The notes below the pieces were generated by a model, which was not told the origin of the DNA, made no database searches, and saw only the letters and a list, made by a program, of their open reading frames with translations. 64,000 bases of DNA, taken from Caulobacter sp. Root343 (lineage in GTDB: Bacteria > Pseudomonadota > Alphaproteobacteria > Caulobacterales > Caulobacteraceae). Position 1 is the stretch's first letter, and every line of letters starts with the position of its first letter. The DNA lies in the NCBI RefSeq assembly GCF_001425745.1, contig NZ_LMDF01000006.1:62001-126000 (forward strand), written 5' to 3'. The position numbers were made by a program, and so were the translations under genes. Below, one piece after another: positions 42,030 to 50,984 of the stretch.

Positions 42030-43121
42030 ATGAGCGGATACAGGAATGGCGGGGCCTCGCGGCGCTCGCTTCTCACGGCCTTCGGCGCGGCGGCCATCGG
42101 CCTGTCGTTCACCGCCTGCGGCCAGAAACCCAAGACGGCGCCGGGGCAGGAAGAGCCCAAGCTGAACTTCTACAACTGGGACACCTATATCGGCGAGACG
42201 ACGCTCGGCGACTTCAAGAAGGCGTCCGGCGTCGACGTGAACATGAGCCTGTTCGCGACCAACGACGAACTGTTCGCCAAGCTGAAGGCGGGCAATCCGG
42301 GCTTCGACGTCATCGTGCCGTCGAACGAGTTCGTCACCCGGATGAGCCAGGCCGGCATGCTCGAGCCGCTGGACCACGCCAAGATCCCGAACATGAAGAA
42401 CATCGACCCGTCCTTCCTGAATCCGGACTTCGACCCGGGCCGGAAGTACTCGATGCCCTACACTTGGCTGCTGCTGGGCATCGGCTATCGCAAGAGCAAG
42501 GTCGACGGCGTGCCCGACAGCTGGAAGTGGCTGTTCGACAGCGACAAGTACAAGGACCGCATCGCCCTGCTGTCGGAAAGCGCCGACCTGGTGCGCCTCT
42601 GCGCCAAGTATCTGGGCCACTCGGTCAACGACATCCCGGCCGACATGATCCCCAAGATCGAGCAGATGCTGATCAAGCAGAAGCCGTTCGTGAAGGCGTT
42701 CCACGACGACAACGGCCAGGACCTGCTGGTCTCGGGCGAGGTCGATCTGGTGCTGGAGTACAACGGCGACATCGCCCAGGTGATGAAGGACGACCCGGAC
42801 CTGGACTTCGTGGTGCCCAAGGAAGGGTCCTTGATCAACTCCGACACCCTGTGCATCCCCAAGGGCGCGCCGCGGCCGAACAACGCCCACGCTTTCATCA
42901 ACTACCTGCTGGACGCCCAGGCGGGGGCCGAGATCACCAAGACGATCCTCTACCCGACCCCCAACGCGGCGGCCAAGGCGCTGATGCCGGAGACCTATCG
43001 TGAAAACCCGGTGATCTTCCCGCCCGCCGACGTGATGGCCAAGTGCGAGTACGGCGCCTTCGAGGGCGCCCAGAAGGCCAGCCTGTACGAGGAAGTCATC
43101 ACACGGGTGCGGGCGGCCTGA
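42030..43121 (+). CDS. potF: Polyamine ABC transporter substrate-binding lipoprotein
   Basis: 363 residues. Twin-Arg-containing signal with lipobox ('GGASRRSLLTAFGAAAIGLS' then 'FTACGQ'). Mature protein is PotD/PotF-like: 'LNFYNWDTYIGETTLGDFKK', 'GNPGFDVIVPSNEFVTRM' and 'SLINSDTLCIPKGAPRPNNA'. Its acidic and aromatic residues would bind putrescine or spermidine in the periplasm. First of four importer genes. potF-type naming is by similarity. Confidence 0.9.
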   Translation: MSGYRNGGASRRSLLTAFGAAAIGLSFTACGQKPKTAPGQEEPKLNFYNWDTYIGETTLGDFKKASGVDVNMSLFATNDELFAKLKAGNPGFDVIVPSNEFVTRMSQAGMLEPLDHAKIPNMKNIDPSFLNPDFDPGRKYSMPYTWLLLGIGYRKSKVDGVPDSWKWLFDSDKYKDRIALLSESADLVRLCAKYLGHSVNDIPADMIPKIEQMLIKQKPFVKAFHDDNGQDLLVSGEVDLVLEYNGDIAQVMKDDPDLDFVVPKEGSLINSDTLCIPKGAPRPNNAHAFINYLLDAQAGAEITKTILYPTPNAAAKALMPETYRENPVIFPPADVMAKCEYGAFEGAQKASLYEEVITRVRAA

Positions 43122-43127
43122 CGTGAT

Positions 43128-43241
43128 GCTCCCCCGCGATGCGGGGGAGCTGTCGCGGAGCGACTGAGGGGGCGAATGCGGCTTGGGCCGAGCTGGCCCC
43201 CTCCGGCCCTCTGGGCCACCTCCCCCGCAACGCGGGGGAGG
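43128..43241. repeat. Hairpin repeat family F
   Basis: Two similar hairpins flank a GC-rich middle: GCTCCCCCGC-GAT-GCGGGGGAGC (43128-43150) and CCTCCCCCGC-AAC-GCGGGGGAGG (about 43219-43241). It lies inside the importer operon, between the binding protein and permease, and could tune relative expression. Confidence 0.75.
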
Positions 43242-43264
43242 ATCTTGGAAGAACGGGGACCTCG

Positions 43265-44173
43265 ATGGAGCAATCCTGGAAACAGGCCAAAGCCGTCTTC
43301 ACCGCGGCGCTGGGACCGCCGCTGGTGTGGCTGGCGCTGTTCTTCCTGGCGCCGATGGCGATCGTCTGGGCCTACAGCTTTGGCCACAATGCCGGGCTGA
43401 CCGAGATCGCCATCAGCGGCACCTTCGCCAACTACGCGCGGGCGATCGAGCCGCTGTACCTGAAGATCTTCCTGAAGTCGGCCTGGGTGGCCGGGCTGAC
43501 CACGGGCCTGTGCCTGGTGCTGGGCTTCCCGGTGGCCCTGGCCATCACCTTCGCGTCCGACAAGGCCAAGACCTGGCTGCTGCTGCTGATCATGCTGCCG
43601 TTCTGGACAAACCTCCTGATCCGCACCTACGCCCTGATCGCGGTGCTGCGAACCGAGGGCTACATCAACCAGAGCCTGGCGTGGCTGTGGAAGGGGGGCA
43701 GCGGTTTCGCGGCCTTGGTCGGGCTGCAGCCGCTGGGCGACTTCCAGCCGCTGGCGCTGCTGCACAACAATTTCGCGGTGATCCTGGGCCTGGTCTACGT
43801 CCACCTGCCGTTCATGGTGCTGCCGCTGTATTCGGCGCTGGACCGGCTGGACAAGTCGCTGCTGGAGGCCAGCCTCGACCTCGGGGCCGGGCACATGCGC
43901 ACCCTGTTCAAGGTGGTCGTGCCCCTGGCCCTGCCGGGCATCGCCTCGGGGATCCTGATCACCTTCATCCCGGCCCTGGGCGCCTATCTGACGCCGGACC
44001 TGCTGGGCGGTCCCGACAGCCAGATGATCGCCAACATCATCGAGCGCCAGTTCAAGCGCGCCAACGACTGGCCCTTCGGCGCGGCCATGTCGTTCGTGCT
44101 GATGTACCTGACCTTCATCGCCATCGCGATCCAGGCGCTGCTGGCCAAGCGGACGCCGGAGGCGAAGGGATGA
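43265..44173 (+). CDS. potH: Polyamine ABC transporter permease 1
   Basis: 302 residues with six hydrophobic segments. The cytoplasmic coupling motif is 'EASLDLGAGHMRTLFKVVVP' (EAA loop). 'LPFWTNLLIRTYALIAVLR' is typical of PotB/PotH. The next permease overlaps by 4 bases. Confidence 0.92.
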   Translation: MEQSWKQAKAVFTAALGPPLVWLALFFLAPMAIVWAYSFGHNAGLTEIAISGTFANYARAIEPLYLKIFLKSAWVAGLTTGLCLVLGFPVALAITFASDKAKTWLLLLIMLPFWTNLLIRTYALIAVLRTEGYINQSLAWLWKGGSGFAALVGLQPLGDFQPLALLHNNFAVILGLVYVHLPFMVLPLYSALDRLDKSLLEASLDLGAGHMRTLFKVVVPLALPGIASGILITFIPALGAYLTPDLLGGPDSQMIANIIERQFKRANDWPFGAAMSFVLMYLTFIAIAIQALLAKRTPEAKG

Positions 44174-45027
44174 CCCGCAAATCTCCCCCCGGTCCTCTCG
44201 AGTATCTCCGCCGCTGGCCGATGCAGGCCTGGCTGGCGATGGTCGGGATCTTCCTCTACGCGCCGCTGATCGCCCTGATGGCGTTCAGCTTCAACGACAG
44301 CCGGCGCAACATCGTCTGGAAGGGCTTCACGCTCAAATATTACGACAAGCTGTTCAACGACTCCGCCCTGCTGGAAGCGTTCGGCAACAGCCTGACGATC
44401 GCGGCGGCCTCGACGGTGATCAGCCTGGTGCTGGGCGCTTCCGCCGCCCTGGTGCTGTGGCGGTTCCGCTTCCCGGGCAAGACGGCCCTGGACGGAGCGC
44501 TGGCCCTGCCGATCGTGGTGCCCGAGATCTGCATGGGCGTGGCCATGCTGGTGTTCTTCGCCAAGGTCATGCCCTGGCCGCAGGGGATGGTCTGGCCGCT
44601 GAACCTGGGGGCGATCATCATCGCCCACGTCTCGTTCTCGTTTCCGTTCGTGGCGGTGGTCGTACGGGCCCGCATGGCCAGCTTCAACCGCGAGATGGAG
44701 GAGGCCGCCCGCGACCTCGGGGCCGGCGAGTTCCGCACCATCCGTGACGTGATCCTGCCGCACATGGCCCCGTCGCTGGTGGCCGGGGCGCTGCTGGCCT
44801 TCACGCTGAGCCTGGACGACTTCGTCATCACCTTCTTCACCGCCGGGCCCGACACCGTGACCTTCCCGGTCAAGGTCTATTCGATGGTCCGCTTCTCGGT
44901 GACGCCGGAGGTCAACGCGGCCTCGACGGTGCTGATCGTGCTGACCGTGCTGCTGACCGCGGCGGCGCTGAAACTGCAGGGTGACCCGGCCGCGACGGCC
45001 GGTCATGGGGTGGGGGACCCGAAATGA
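44170..45027 (+). CDS. potI: Polyamine ABC transporter permease 2
   Basis: 285 residues, six hydrophobic segments and EAA loop 'EEAARDLGAGEFRTIRDVIL'. 'FTLSLDDFVITFFTAGP' is characteristic of PotC/PotI. It overlaps permease 1 and the ATPase gene by 4 bases each. Confidence 0.92.
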   Translation: MTRKSPPGPLEYLRRWPMQAWLAMVGIFLYAPLIALMAFSFNDSRRNIVWKGFTLKYYDKLFNDSALLEAFGNSLTIAAASTVISLVLGASAALVLWRFRFPGKTALDGALALPIVVPEICMGVAMLVFFAKVMPWPQGMVWPLNLGAIIIAHVSFSFPFVAVVVRARMASFNREMEEAARDLGAGEFRTIRDVILPHMAPSLVAGALLAFTLSLDDFVITFFTAGPDTVTFPVKVYSMVRFSVTPEVNAASTVLIVLTVLLTAAALKLQGDPAATAGHGVGDPK

Positions 45028-46157
45028 CCGATAAACCGATCATCACCTTCGAGAACATCACCAAGCGCTTCGGCAAGATGGTGGCGGTCGACAACGTCTC
45101 GCTGACCATCAACGAGGGCGAGTTCTTCTCGCTGCTGGGGCCGTCGGGCTGCGGCAAGACCACCTTGCTGCGGATGCTGGCCGGCTTCGAGACCCCGACC
45201 GAAGGCCGGATCCTGATCGACGGCCAGGACATCTCCAACGTGCCGCCGAACAAGCGGCCGGTGAACATGGTGTTCCAGTCTTACGCCGTGTTCCCGCACA
45301 TGACCGTGGCCGACAACGTCGCCTATGGGCTGGTGGTCGACAAGGTGGCCAAGGTCGAGCGCGACCGGCGGGTCGACGAGGCGCTGGAGCTGGTGCAGCT
45401 GGGCGGCCTAGGCCATCGCAAGCCCGACCAGTTGTCCGGCGGCCAGCGCCAGCGGGTCGCCTTGGCGCGGGCGCTGGTCAAGCGTCCCCGCGTCCTGCTG
45501 CTGGACGAGCCGCTGTCGGCCCTGGACGCCAAGCTGCGCGAGCAGATGCGCACCGAGCTGTGCACCCTGCAGGAGAAGGTCGGCATCACCTTCATCATGG
45601 TCACCCACGACCAGGACGAGGCGCTCGCCTTGGCCAGCCGCTGCGCGGTGATGAACCGCGGCGTGCTACAGCAGGTGGCCACGCCCAGCGACCTCTACGA
45701 GTTTCCCAACAGCCGCTTCGTGGCCGACTTCATCGGCAGCGTGAACCTGTTCGAGGGCGTGCTGGCCGTCGACGAGCCCAGCCACGCGGTGATCCGCTCG
45801 CCGGACCTGCCGGTCGACATCTTCCTGGACCACGGCGTCACCGGCGCGCGGGGCGGCGCGGTCTGGGCGGCGATCCGGCCCGAGAAAATCGAGCTGCACA
45901 AGAAGACCGGCGACGAGCCGCCCAACCTCGGCGACTGCCCGAAAGGCACCAACGCGGTGGCGGGCGTCATCAAGCACGAGGCCTATCTGGGCGGCCAATC
46001 GACCTACGAGGTCGAGACTCTGACCCCCACTGGGGGCGGCCGGCGGATCAAGGTCCACCGCTCGAACCTGACCCGCTGGGACCAGGAGGACTTCAAGCTG
46101 GGCGAGACGGTGTGGCTGTGCTGGCACGCGTGTTCGCCGGCGGTGCTGTTGTCTTGA
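45024..46157 (+). CDS. potG: Polyamine ABC transporter ATPase
   Basis: 377 residues. Walker A 'LLGPSGCGKTTLLRML', signature 'LSGGQRQRVALARALVKR', Walker B 'VLLLDEPLSALDAK', and switch His in 'VTHDQDEALAL'. A C-terminal TOBE domain spans about 285-370. The 'RPVNMVFQSYAVFPHMTV' stretch favours the PotG subgroup over PotA. Confidence 0.92.
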   Translation: MTDKPIITFENITKRFGKMVAVDNVSLTINEGEFFSLLGPSGCGKTTLLRMLAGFETPTEGRILIDGQDISNVPPNKRPVNMVFQSYAVFPHMTVADNVAYGLVVDKVAKVERDRRVDEALELVQLGGLGHRKPDQLSGGQRQRVALARALVKRPRVLLLDEPLSALDAKLREQMRTELCTLQEKVGITFIMVTHDQDEALALASRCAVMNRGVLQQVATPSDLYEFPNSRFVADFIGSVNLFEGVLAVDEPSHAVIRSPDLPVDIFLDHGVTGARGGAVWAAIRPEKIELHKKTGDEPPNLGDCPKGTNAVAGVIKHEAYLGGQSTYEVETLTPTGGGRRIKVHRSNLTRWDQEDFKLGETVWLCWHACSPAVLLS

Positions 46158-46160
46158 CCC

Positions 46161-46262
46161 ACTTGCCCCCTCCGCGCTTCGCGCTCCTCCCCCGGAGGGG
46201 GAAGAAGGATCCTTCCGCCCGCCTTTGGGGGCGGACGATCGCGAAGCGATCCGGTGGGGGGA
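46161..46262 (+). repeat. Hairpin repeat family B, copy 3
   Basis: Hairpins GCGC-TTC-GCGC, TCCCCCGGAGGGGGA and GATCGC-GAA-GCGATC. It lies between the transporter ATPase gene and the next aminotransferase. Confidence 0.85.
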
Positions 46263-46299
46263 GCGACGCGACCATAAGAAAAGACCGAGGAGCCCACCG

Positions 46300-47703
46300 A
46301 TGACCGTCCCGATCCGCAACCACGACATCGCCGAACTCCGACGCCTGGATCTGGCCCACCACCTGCCCGCCCAGGCCGACCACAAGGTCATCGCCGAGCT
46401 GGGCGGCAGCCGGATCATCACCCGCGCCGACGGCGTCCACATCCATGACGGCGAGGGACATCAGATCCTGGACGGCATGGCCGGCCTGTGGTGCGTCAAT
46501 GTCGGCTACGGCCGCAAGGAGCTGGCCGACGCCGCCTACGAGCAGATGCTGGAGCTGCCGTACTACAACACCTTCTTCAAGACCGCGACGCCGCCGACCG
46601 TGACCCTGGCGGCCAAGATCGCCCAGAAGATGGGCGGCCATCTGAGCCACGTGTTCTTCAACTCGTCGGGGTCCGAGGCCAACGACACGGTCTTCCGCCT
46701 GGTCCGCCACTTCTGGAAGCTGAAGGGGGAGCCCAGCCGCAGGGTCTTCATCAGCCGCTGGAACGCCTATCACGGTTCGACCGTGGCCGGGGTGTCGCTG
46801 GGCGGCATGAAGCACATGCATGTGCAGGGCGACCTGCCGATCCCGGGCGTCGAGCACGTCATGCAGCCCTATCCGTTCGGCGACGGCTTCGGCGAGGATC
46901 CCGCCGCCTTCCGCGACCGCGCGGTCAAGGCGATCGAGGACAAGATCCTCGAGGTCGGTCCGGAGAACGTCGCGGCCTTCATCGGTGAGCCGGTGCAGGG
47001 GGCGGGCGGAGTGATCATCCCGCCGGACGGCTATTGGCCGGCGGTGGAAGCGCTCTGCCGCAAGTACGGCATCCTGCTCGTCTGTGACGAGGTGATCTGC
47101 GGCTTCGGGCGCCTGGGCCAATGGTTCGGCCACCAGCACTACGGGATCAAGCCCGACCTGATCGCCATGGCCAAGGGCCTGTCGTCCGGCTACCTGCCGA
47201 TCTCGGCCGTCGGGGTCGCCGACCACATCGTCGCCGAGCTGCGCGAGAAGGGCGGCGATTTCATCCACGGCTTTACGTACTCGGGCCACCCGACCTGCGC
47301 GGCCGTGGCGCTGAAGAACATCGAGATCCTGGAGCGCGAAGGCCTGGTCGAGCGCACCCGCGACGACACCGGTCCCTACCTGGCCAAGGCGCTGGCCTCG
47401 CTGAACGACCATCCGCTGGTCGGCGAGACCCGCTCGTTGGGCCTGATCGGCGCCGTTGAGATCGTCCGCGAGAAGGGAACCAACCATCGCTTCCTCGACA
47501 AGGAGGGCGAGGCCGGGCCGATCGTGCGCGACCTGTGCATCCAGAACGGCCTGATGGTCCGCGCCATCCGCGACAGCATCGTCTGCTGCCCGCCGCTGAT
47601 CATCACCCACGCCGAGATCGACAAGCTGGTCGCCATCATCCGCCAGTCCCTGGACGCGGCCGAGCCGATGTTGCGGGCGTTGAAGCCGGAGGCGGTGTCA
47701 TGA
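46300..47703 (+). CDS. spuC: Putrescine/polyamine:pyruvate aminotransferase
   Basis: 467 residues, class III PLP enzyme. Blocks: 'GMAGLWCVNVGYGRKELADA', 'FFNSSGSEANDTVFRLVRHF', 'VCDEVICGFGRLG' and PLP Lys in 'LIAMAKGLSSGYLPISAV'. It is close to SpuC-type enzymes that transaminate putrescine to 4-aminobutanal, giving a second entry route beside PuuA/PuuB. GAGGAG precedes the ATG. Confidence 0.88.
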   Translation: MTVPIRNHDIAELRRLDLAHHLPAQADHKVIAELGGSRIITRADGVHIHDGEGHQILDGMAGLWCVNVGYGRKELADAAYEQMLELPYYNTFFKTATPPTVTLAAKIAQKMGGHLSHVFFNSSGSEANDTVFRLVRHFWKLKGEPSRRVFISRWNAYHGSTVAGVSLGGMKHMHVQGDLPIPGVEHVMQPYPFGDGFGEDPAAFRDRAVKAIEDKILEVGPENVAAFIGEPVQGAGGVIIPPDGYWPAVEALCRKYGILLVCDEVICGFGRLGQWFGHQHYGIKPDLIAMAKGLSSGYLPISAVGVADHIVAELREKGGDFIHGFTYSGHPTCAAVALKNIEILEREGLVERTRDDTGPYLAKALASLNDHPLVGETRSLGLIGAVEIVREKGTNHRFLDKEGEAGPIVRDLCIQNGLMVRAIRDSIVCCPPLIITHAEIDKLVAIIRQSLDAAEPMLRALKPEAVS

Positions 47704-47705
47704 GG

Positions 47706-47981
47706 TTAGATTGGGCGACGGGCGTTGTGCCGGACGCTGCCTATAACAACGACGTCTCCGACAATCCGATAGCGCAGCACGTAGGGTGGAACGGCGACGA
47801 TCTCACGACGTCCCTGAGTGCTTATGCGGCCGCGTTCGGGATGCTCCGCCAAACTGGCGCCGGTGGCGAACAGCCTTTGGCCCAGGCGCTGGGCGGCTAT
47901 GGGGCGCGACTGACCAGAGATATGAGCGACGATGGCTTCGACATCAGCCACCGCACGGTTGGTCCAGATTACTTGCGCCAC
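47706..47981 (-). CDS. RelE/ParE-family toxin
   Basis: 91 residues: '[20 protein letters not shown]' start, '[19 protein letters not shown]' and '[20 protein letters not shown]' end, the standard ParE/RelE pattern. It overlaps the 59-residue antitoxin gene upstream by 13 bp. It lies on the opposite strand within the polyamine cluster, starting 2 bp after the aminotransferase stop. Gyrase or ribosome targeting is not decidable. Confidence 0.88.
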   Translation of the reverse strand: MAQVIWTNRAVADVEAIVAHISGQSRPIAAQRLGQRLFATGASLAEHPERGRISTQGRREIVAVPPYVLRYRIVGDVVVIGSVRHNARRPI

Positions 47982-48148
47982 GAATATGGGGTGGGGAGCT
48001 GGTCAGGCGTTCCTAGAGATTTCAGCCACTCCGCTACGCGCTCATGCGGAACGGTCCTGCCGGCTTCTAAGTCGGCGTCAGCCTCGGCGTCGGCTGCCAA
48101 GATAGCTTCGTCTTCCTCATCGAAGATGTCGGGTTCGGGCTCGGCCAT
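47969..48148 (-). CDS. Antitoxin partner of the ParE-type toxin
   Basis: 59 residues, found by translating upstream of the toxin. The acidic N terminus is '[20 protein letters not shown]', followed by an '[20 protein letters not shown]' helix and a 'GTPDQLPTP' tail, typical of small antitoxins paired with ParE/RelE toxins. It precedes and overlaps the toxin gene, so the pair is one operon. Confidence 0.82.
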   Translation of the reverse strand: MAEPEPDIFDEEDEAILAADAEADADLEAGRTVPHERVAEWLKSLGTPDQLPTPYSWRK

Positions 48149-48211
48149 GCCTTACGATACCAGAAACCTTTCGAGAACAAACCGAGAAAAACCGAGCTTT
48201 TGGAGCGTCGC

Positions 48212-49609
48212 ATGAAGCCCAAGCACAACAAGGCCAAGCGCGAAACCACGCTCAATCGGGGGGTTTCGTCGCTGGAAGAGGCCCAGGCCTGGTTCGCCCG
48301 CCAAAGCATTGAGGAGATCGAGTGCGTGGTGCCCGATCTGGCCGGCGTGGCGCGCGGCAAGATCATGCCGGTGCGCAAGTTTCTGGGCACGCCGTCGATG
48401 AACCTGCCCCTGGCGGTATTCTACCAGACCATCACCGGCGACTTCCCCGAGTTCGAGGGCGCGGTCAGCGCGGTGCAGTCGGACACCGACATCTTCCTGA
48501 CCCCCGACTTCGCCACCCTGGCCGCCGTGCCGTGGGCCCAGGACCCGACGGCCCAGGTGATCCACGACGCCTTCCACCCCGACGGCCGCCCGGTCGAGGA
48601 GGCTCCGCGCCAGGTGCTGCGACGGGTGCTGGCGCTATACGCCGAGAAGGGCTGGGTCCCGATCGTGGCCCCGGAGATCGAGTTCTATCTCGTCGACAAG
48701 AACACCGACCCCGACTACCCGCTGAAGCCCCCCATCGGCCGCTCGGGCCGGCCCGAGACCGGCCGGCAGGGCTATTCGATCAGCGCGGTCAACGAGTTCG
48801 ATGCGTTGTTCGAGGACATGTACGAGTACTCCGAGCGCCAGGGCCTGGAGATCGACACCCTGATCCACGAGAGCGGCGTGGCCCAGATGGAGATCAATCT
48901 GCGCCACGGCAATCCACTGGAGCTGGCCGACCAGGTGTTCATGTTCAAGCGCACCATCCGCGAGGTGGCGCTGGAGCACGAGATCTACGCCACCTTCATG
49001 GCCAAGCCGATGGCCAGCGAGCCCGGCAGCGCCATGCACATCCACCAGTCGATCGTCGACAAGGACGGCAAGAACCTGTTCTCGGACAAGAAGGGCGAGG
49101 AGACCGCGCTGTTTCACGGCTTCATCGCGGGGCAGCAGACCTATCTGCCGGCGATCATGGCGATCCTGGCCCCGTACGTGAATAGCTACCGCCGGATCGC
49201 CAAGGACTCGGGGGCGCCGGTCAACACCCAGTGGGGCTACGACAACCGCACCTGCGGCCTGCGGGTGCCGCCGTCGGATCCGGCCAACCGTCGGCTGGAG
49301 AACCGCATCCCCTCGTCGGACGCCAATCCCTATCTGGCCATCGCCGCGTCGTTGGCGGCTGGGTATCTGGGCATGGTCCAGGATCTCAAGCCCACCGCGC
49401 CGGTCGACACCGACGCCAGCGTGCTGGGCGTGCAGCTGCCGCGCAGCCTGTCGGAATCGCTGAAGCTGTTCGAGCAGTGCGAGCCCCTGGTCGAGATCTT
49501 GGGACCGATCTTCTGCCAGGCCTACGACCGCGTGAAACAGGCCGAGTACGAGACCTTCATGCGCACGATCAGCCCGTGGGAGCGGGAGTTCCTGCTGTTG
49601 AATGTCTAA
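48212..49609 (+). CDS. puuA: Gamma-glutamylputrescine synthetase (PuuA-like, copy 2)
   Basis: 465 residues. Glutamine-synthetase fold: 'APEIEFYLVDKNTDPDYPL', 'IHESGVAQMEINLRHGNPLE', 'GSAMHIHQSIVD', 'APYVNSYRRIAKDSGAPVN' and 'LENRIPSSDANPYLAIAAS'. Would link glutamate to putrescine with ATP. It is followed directly by puuB, strengthening the PuuA call over copy 1. ATG at 48212 preferred to a TTG four codons earlier. Confidence 0.9.
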   Translation: MKPKHNKAKRETTLNRGVSSLEEAQAWFARQSIEEIECVVPDLAGVARGKIMPVRKFLGTPSMNLPLAVFYQTITGDFPEFEGAVSAVQSDTDIFLTPDFATLAAVPWAQDPTAQVIHDAFHPDGRPVEEAPRQVLRRVLALYAEKGWVPIVAPEIEFYLVDKNTDPDYPLKPPIGRSGRPETGRQGYSISAVNEFDALFEDMYEYSERQGLEIDTLIHESGVAQMEINLRHGNPLELADQVFMFKRTIREVALEHEIYATFMAKPMASEPGSAMHIHQSIVDKDGKNLFSDKKGEETALFHGFIAGQQTYLPAIMAILAPYVNSYRRIAKDSGAPVNTQWGYDNRTCGLRVPPSDPANRRLENRIPSSDANPYLAIAASLAAGYLGMVQDLKPTAPVDTDASVLGVQLPRSLSESLKLFEQCEPLVEILGPIFCQAYDRVKQAEYETFMRTISPWEREFLLLNV

Positions 49610-49613
49610 CGGT

Positions 49614-49726
49614 CACTGGCCCCCTCCGCGCCTTCGGCGCTCCTCCCCCGGAGGGGGAAGAAGGCTGGCGCGCACCTTCCGCCCTCCGGGGGCGGACGAC
49701 CGCGAAGCGGTCAGGTGGGGGCAAGT
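49614..49726 (+). repeat. Hairpin repeat family B, copy 4
   Basis: Hairpins GCGCC-TTC-GGCGC, TCCCCCGGAGGGGGA and GACCGC-GAA-GCGGTC. Its end GGTGGGGGCAAGTG abuts the puuB ATG and supplies the only G-rich stretch that could serve as ribosome-binding site. Confidence 0.85.
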
Positions 49727-49727
49727 G

Positions 49728-50984
49728 ATGGGCGGGAACTGGTACGAAGCCACCGCCCATGACCGCCCCGACCTGCCGCCACTCCAGGGCGACACCCAGG
49801 CCGACGTCTGCGTCGTCGGCGCCGGCTTCACCGGCCTCGGCGCGGCGTCGACCCTGGCCCCTGTAGCCAAGGTCGTCGTGCTCGAGGCCGACCGCGTCGG
49901 CTCCGCCGCCACCGGCCGCAACGGCGGTCAGGTCCATACCGGCCAGCGCCGCGACCAGGCCTGGCTGGAGAAGGCGGTCGGCCGCGATGACGCGATGGCC
50001 CTGTGGCGCCTGGCCGAGGACGCCCGCGCCCACTTCAAGACCCTGACCGACACCATCCCTTGCGACTGGCGGCCGGGCATGATCCACGCCCGCCACAAGC
50101 GCGGCGGCGAGGCCGAGGACGCGGCCCATGTCGCGCTGATGGCCGAGCGTTATGGTTATGACCAGCTCGCGCTGGTCGACGCGGCCGACCTCGCCGTCGA
50201 GCTGGGGACGGACGCCTATCACGGTGGCCTGGTCGATCGCGGCGGCGGCCATGTCCATCCGCTGAACCTGGCGCTAGGCATGGCCCGCCAGGCGACGGCG
50301 GCGGGCGCGGTGATCCACGAGCGGACCCGCGCCGAGGCCTGGCGGCGCGAGGGCGGCAAGATCGTCGTCGAGACCGTGTCGGGCCGTGTCACCTGCGAAC
50401 AGTTGATCCTGACCGGTGACGGGTCCTTGAACGCCATGGCCGGCGCGGCCCGCGCGCGTGTCATGCCGATCAACAACTTCATCGCCGTCACCGAGCCGCT
50501 GGGCGCTCTCGCCGACACGATCATCCGCTCGAACGCGGCGGTGTCGGACAGCCGTTTCGTCGTCAACTATTTCCGCAAGACCGCCGACGGCCGGCTGCTG
50601 TTCGGCGGCGGCGAGAACTACCGGCCCGGCTTCCCGCGTGACATCGCCGGGCTGGTGCGGAAGAACCTGCTGAAGGTCTATCCTCAACTGGCCGACGTCG
50701 CGATCACCCACGCCTGGGGCGGGACCCTGGGCATCACCATGAGCCGCATGCCGTTCGTCGGCGAGGTCGCGCCGGGCGTGCGGGCAGCCTCGGGCTATTC
50801 GGGACAGGGCGTGATGCTGGCGCCCTATGTCGGTCGGTTGTTGGCCGAGGCGGCGCTGGGGAAGACCGCTGGAGTCGAGCTGCTGGCTCGCGTCCCGACG
50901 CCGCCGTTCCCGGGCGGACGGCTGCTGCGGTGGCCCCTGACCGTAGCCGGTCTCAGCTGGTACGCGCTGCGGGACAGGCTCTAG
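49728..50984 (+). CDS. puuB: Gamma-glutamylputrescine oxidoreductase (FAD)
   Basis: 418 residues. DAO-type flavoprotein: FAD loop 'CVVGAGFTGLGAASTLA', 'SAATGRNGGQVHTGQRRDQ', and C-terminal 'ASGYSGQGVMLAPYVGRLLA'. Oxidises gamma-glutamylputrescine to the aldehyde that PuuC uses, releasing ammonia and peroxide. It follows puuA with a repeat between them. Its stop overlaps the end of the convergent TetR gene. Confidence 0.92.
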   Translation: MGGNWYEATAHDRPDLPPLQGDTQADVCVVGAGFTGLGAASTLAPVAKVVVLEADRVGSAATGRNGGQVHTGQRRDQAWLEKAVGRDDAMALWRLAEDARAHFKTLTDTIPCDWRPGMIHARHKRGGEAEDAAHVALMAERYGYDQLALVDAADLAVELGTDAYHGGLVDRGGGHVHPLNLALGMARQATAAGAVIHERTRAEAWRREGGKIVVETVSGRVTCEQLILTGDGSLNAMAGAARARVMPINNFIAVTEPLGALADTIIRSNAAVSDSRFVVNYFRKTADGRLLFGGGENYRPGFPRDIAGLVRKNLLKVYPQLADVAITHAWGGTLGITMSRMPFVGEVAPGVRAASGYSGQGVMLAPYVGRLLAEAALGKTAGVELLARVPTPPFPGGRLLRWPLTVAGLSWYALRDRL

